Below are positions 42,065 to 44,132 of a stretch of 44,132 nt of DNA, one piece after another. The position numbers and the translations under genes were made by a program. The stretch is from an uncultured Collinsella sp. (lineage in GTDB: Bacteria > Actinomycetota > Coriobacteriia > Coriobacteriales > Coriobacteriaceae), in the NCBI GenBank assembly GCA_900548255.1, contig URKH01000006.1, forward strand, positions 1 to 44,132, given 5' to 3'. The notes under the pieces are model-generated. The model had not been told where the DNA came from, did not search any database, and saw only the letters and a list, made by a program, of their open reading frames with translations. Within the stretch, counting starts at the first letter, position 1. The number at the start of each line of letters is the position of its first letter.

Positions 42065-42075
42065 AGTTGCCTATG
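42065..42075 (+). promoter_or_regulatory. AGTTGCCTATG motif upstream of the MntR-like gene
   Basis: Same 11 bases as at 35621-35631. 68 bases before the mntR-like start. A candidate autoregulatory operator; see the other copy. Confidence 0.35.
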
Positions 42076-42167
42076 TCTTACTACGTTGTCTAAAAAGTTA
42101 ACCGTGTTTCACAAAACGCACGGGACGAAAACAAAGCGGGGACACGCCCCGCAAGGAGTGCCCCCGA

Positions 42168-42200
42168 CTGCCGGCGCAAAAGGAACGTCCCCAAGTGCCG
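42168..42200. repeat. GTGCCGGCA-family intergenic repeat
   Basis: CTGCCGGCGCAAAAGGAACG followed by TCCCCAAGTGCCG, matching the unit at 2167-2199 at most positions. Lies immediately beyond the HAD phosphatase stop codon. The flanking bases 42110-42167 also have GGGGACACGCCCC-type short inverted repeats. Confidence 0.55.
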
Positions 42201-42209
42201 AATCCGTAG

Positions 42210-42980
42210 CTATAGCAGGCCAAAGTGCTCGGCGGCGTTGTAGATGCCGTCGTCGTCTACGGCGGTCGTCACGTAGGTCGCTGCGGCCTTCACGGTATCC
42301 TGCGCGTTGCCCATGGCCACACTTGTGCCCACGGCCGAGAACATCGACAGGTCGTTCTCGCCGTCGCCAAAGGCGATCGCCTCGCTCGCGTCGACACCCA
42401 GGCGCTCCAGCGTCGCTGCCACACCCAGGTCCTTGCCGCCGTTAGCGGGAATAATGTCGCAGAACAGGTCGCACCAGCGCGTGGTGAGCGAATGCGACAC
42501 GGCGTCGGTCACGATATGCTCGTCGGCCGGATCCACAAAGGCGCAAAACTGGTAGACCGGCGCGTCAAAGGCGTGCTCAAACGGCTCCTCGTGGTAGACA
42601 ATTCCCGCGTTGCTGCCGGCCGTCACCACGCGCTCGGACAGGCGGTTCACAAACGAGTTCTCGCCCTGCATGCACAGCGAGTCGTAGCGCCCCTCGGCCA
42701 CCTGGTCCACAATCACCGCAACGTCGTCCGGATCGATCGGGCAGCTACGGTAAACGCCCTCGGCATCAAAACAGTGCTGGCCCGAAAGCGTAATGTACGC
42801 ATCCCAACCAAGATCGAACAGCCAATCGGGCATCTGGTAGGTCGGGCGACCCGTGGCAATGACGCACGCAATCCCCTGCTCGTGAAAGCTGTCGAGCACC
42901 TGCTGCGCCGACGCCGGAATCCGGTGCGTCTCAAAGCTCAGCAGCGTGCCGTCGATATCAAAAAACGCGGCCTTGATCAT
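42210..42980 (-). CDS. Cof-type HAD-superfamily phosphatase
   Basis: 256 residues. FFDIDGTLLS at 6-15 carries the nucleophile Asp and general acid Asp; VIATGRP is motif II; GGKDLGVA brings the motif III lysine and AFGDGENDLSMF is motif IV. A C2-type cap lies between motifs II and III. Substrates are usually sugar phosphates or FMN/PLP-type compounds; not determinable here. The start is 6 bases after the stop of the ABC-F gene, so the two are probably co-transcribed. Confidence 0.93.
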   Translation of the reverse strand: MIKAAFFDIDGTLLSFETHRIPASAQQVLDSFHEQGIACVIATGRPTYQMPDWLFDLGWDAYITLSGQHCFDAEGVYRSCPIDPDDVAVIVDQVAEGRYDSLCMQGENSFVNRLSERVVTAGSNAGIVYHEEPFEHAFDAPVYQFCAFVDPADEHIVTDAVSHSLTTRWCDLFCDIIPANGGKDLGVAATLERLGVDASEAIAFGDGENDLSMFSAVGTSVAMGNAQDTVKAAATYVTTAVDDDGIYNAAEHFGLL

Positions 42981-42986
42981 CCTCGC

Positions 42987-43961
42987 CTACTCCTCGCCCT
43001 CGAGCTTTTCACTCGCCTCGAGCCACGCCATCTCCAGCTCGTCCATGGCGGCGTGGGCCTCGTCGATCTTTGCCTGCTGCTCGCCCAGCGCCGTGTAGTT
43101 GGTGGGATCGACCTGGGCCATGGCGGCCTCGGCCTCCTCCACGCGAGCGCGCTGCGTTTCCATCTTGCGCTCGAGCGAGCTCACCTCACGACGGAGCTTT
43201 TGGCGCTCGGCATTGGAAAGGCCGTTGGGCTGACCGCTCGACTTGGGCTTTTCGGCCGCAGCCGCCGCGGCACCGGTGTCGAACGTACCGGTCTTGGCGC
43301 TCGGTGCACCCACGGGCTCGCCCTCGGCGGTGGCGTTGCACAGGCGCAGGTACTGGTCGACGCCGCCGGGCATATGCGTCAGGTGGCCGTCGAGTAGCGC
43401 CCACTGCTGGTCGGTCACGCGCTCCATCAAAAAGCGGTCGTGCGTCACCAGAATCAGCGTGCCGGGCCAGCCGTCCAGCAAGTCCTCGACAATCGCCAGC
43501 ATGTCGGTATCCAGGTCGTTGCCGGGCTCGTCCAGGATGAGCACGTTGGGCTCGTCCAGGATCGTCAGCAGCAGCGACAGGCGACGGCGCTGGCCGCCCG
43601 AAAGATCGCCGATGCGGCTCCAGAGCTGCTGCGTCGTAAAGCCCAGACGCTCGCAGAGCTTCTCGGGTGAAGTCTCCTTGCCGTCAATGACGTAGTACTT
43701 CTTATAGTGGCTGAGCACCTCGCGGATCGTGTCGCCCATGTAGGGTTCGAGCTCCTCGAGCTGCTGCGACAGCACGCCAAAGCGCACCGTCTGGCCGATC
43801 TTCACGCGGCCGCGCAGGGGCGCGATCTTGCCCTGGATCACGTCGAGCAAAGTCGACTTGCCGGCGCCGTTCTCGCCCAAAAGACCATAGCGGTCGCCCG
43901 CACCAATGAGCCAGGTCACGTCGTTGAGCACCTGCTTGGGCGCGCCATCGGTATCCGCATC
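42987..43961 (-). CDS. ABC-F ATPase, C-terminal half (truncated by the contig junction)
   Basis: What remains starts around QVLNDVTWLIGAGDRYGLLG and contains one full nucleotide-binding domain: Walker A GENGAGKST, signature LSGGQRRRLSLLL, Walker B VLILDEPGNDLD and the switch VTHDRF. A C-terminal charged coiled coil follows (about 45 residues from the second KLRREVSSLERKME), as in ABC-F proteins. Members act on ribosomes (EttA/Uup type) or give antibiotic protection; the second domain and C-terminal extension suggest Uup-like. The first ATP-binding domain is missing because the DNA upstream is a foreign gyrB piece fused in frame. Confidence 0.88.
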   Translation of the reverse strand, partial: DADTDGAPKQVLNDVTWLIGAGDRYGLLGENGAGKSTLLDVIQGKIAPLRGRVKIGQTVRFGVLSQQLEELEPYMGDTIREVLSHYKKYYVIDGKETSPEKLCERLGFTTQQLWSRIGDLSGGQRRRLSLLLTILDEPNVLILDEPGNDLDTDMLAIVEDLLDGWPGTLILVTHDRFLMERVTDQQWALLDGHLTHMPGGVDQYLRLCNATAEGEPVGAPSAKTGTFDTGAAAAAAEKPKSSGQPNGLSNAERQKLRREVSSLERKMETQRARVEEAEAAMAQVDPTNYTALGEQQAKIDEAHAAMDELEMAWLEASEKLEGEE

Positions 43962-44132
43962 GGTCATGATAATGATGTGGTGATAACGTAATTTATCTGG
44001 GTTATATTCATCACGACCAATACCACAGCCTAGCGCCGTAATTAATGTACCCACTTCTTGAGAAGAAAGCATTTTGTCAAAACGTGCTTTTTCAACGTTA
44101 AGAATTTTTCCTTTTAATGGAAGAATCGCTTG
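43944..44132 (-). CDS. gyrB: gyrB fragment from another bacterium, fused by assembly
   Basis: 63 codons in frame from the end of the window. The product reads QAILPLKGKILNVEKARF, then KMLSSQEVGTLITALGCGIG, then HHIIIMTDADTDG. This is the TOPRIM region of DNA gyrase B, and its wording and AT-rich codons point to Pasteurellaceae or a near relative. It is GC-poor, while everything to the left is GC-rich. After TDADTDG the protein becomes ABC-F, with no TOPRIM continuation. The switch occurs within 43944-43961, a segment encoding DADTDG. Confidence 0.9.

Noticed and set aside
42987..44072. A natural GyrB-ABC-F fusion protein
   Set aside because: The abrupt change of base composition at the joint and the loss of both TOPRIM continuation and first ATP domain point to misassembly.
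1..44132. CRISPR arrays, tRNA and rRNA genes
   Set aside because: No regularly spaced short repeats, and no cloverleaf or rRNA sequence was recognised on either strand.

Overview
The window looks like chromosome of a Collinsella-type member of the Coriobacteriia (gut Actinobacteria). The coding sequence is GC-rich, there are many GC-rich intergenic palindromes, and the gene content (ATP-dependent PEP carboxykinase, short histidine phosphatases, DtxR/MntR-type regulator, Cof-type HAD hydrolase) fits. This assignment is inference from composition and protein resemblance; no rRNA or tRNA gene is present to confirm it. The last ~170 bases (about 43965-44132) are AT-rich, encode part of a gammaproteobacterial, Pasteurellaceae-like GyrB, and are almost certainly an assembly artefact.

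Layout. 1-8150 holds pckA, a polysaccharide flippase-like membrane protein, a PPP-type metallophosphatase, a NhaP2-like cation/proton antiporter, and a DUF3800 gene with its own structured RNA leader, enclosed by inverted repeats. 8153-24414 is a minus-strand BREX phage-defence locus of type 1 order: brxA-brxB-brxC-pglX-pglZ-brxL, followed by two accessory genes. 24754-24927 is a small orphan antitoxin-like gene. 25058-27415 is serC-serA (serine biosynthesis). 27762-36669 mixes a putative nuclease, an M20 peptidase, a DUF1015-like protein, two tandem histidine phosphatases, a nitroreductase, DUF308 and YaiI/DUF188 proteins, a heavy-metal/Mn exporter-like protein and a DnaQ-like exonuclease. 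37019-38209 is a second, paralogous putative nuclease. 38555-41328 is a Zn/Cd-type resistance operon (ArsR/SmtB repressor, HMA chaperone, P1B ATPase) with clear operators. 41608-43961 carries a MntR/DtxR regulator, a HAD phosphatase and an ABC-F protein truncated by the chimeric junction.

Most interesting biology. The BREX locus is unusual. PglX is split into a methyltransferase/recognition gene (16746-19262) and a separate C-terminal gene (14936-15904). Between them sits a low-GC HEPN-family gene (16043-16737) that is broken by one missing base just before its RNxxxH motif. A run of ten G lies against the brxA start codon and could be a phase-variable switch. The locus ends with a 450-residue and a 63-residue protein of unknown function. 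Next to it, the DUF3800 gene with a promoter, a leader RNA containing a terminator hairpin, and flanking inverted repeats looks like an independent defence or mobile unit. Two paralogous proteins with Vsr/DUF559-like nuclease cores sit alone between housekeeping genes.

Intergenic DNA is rich in repeats: hairpins built on CAAAGGGGACAGG, GTGCCGGCA elements, two MITE-like inverted-repeat pairs and a 127-bp near-perfect palindrome.
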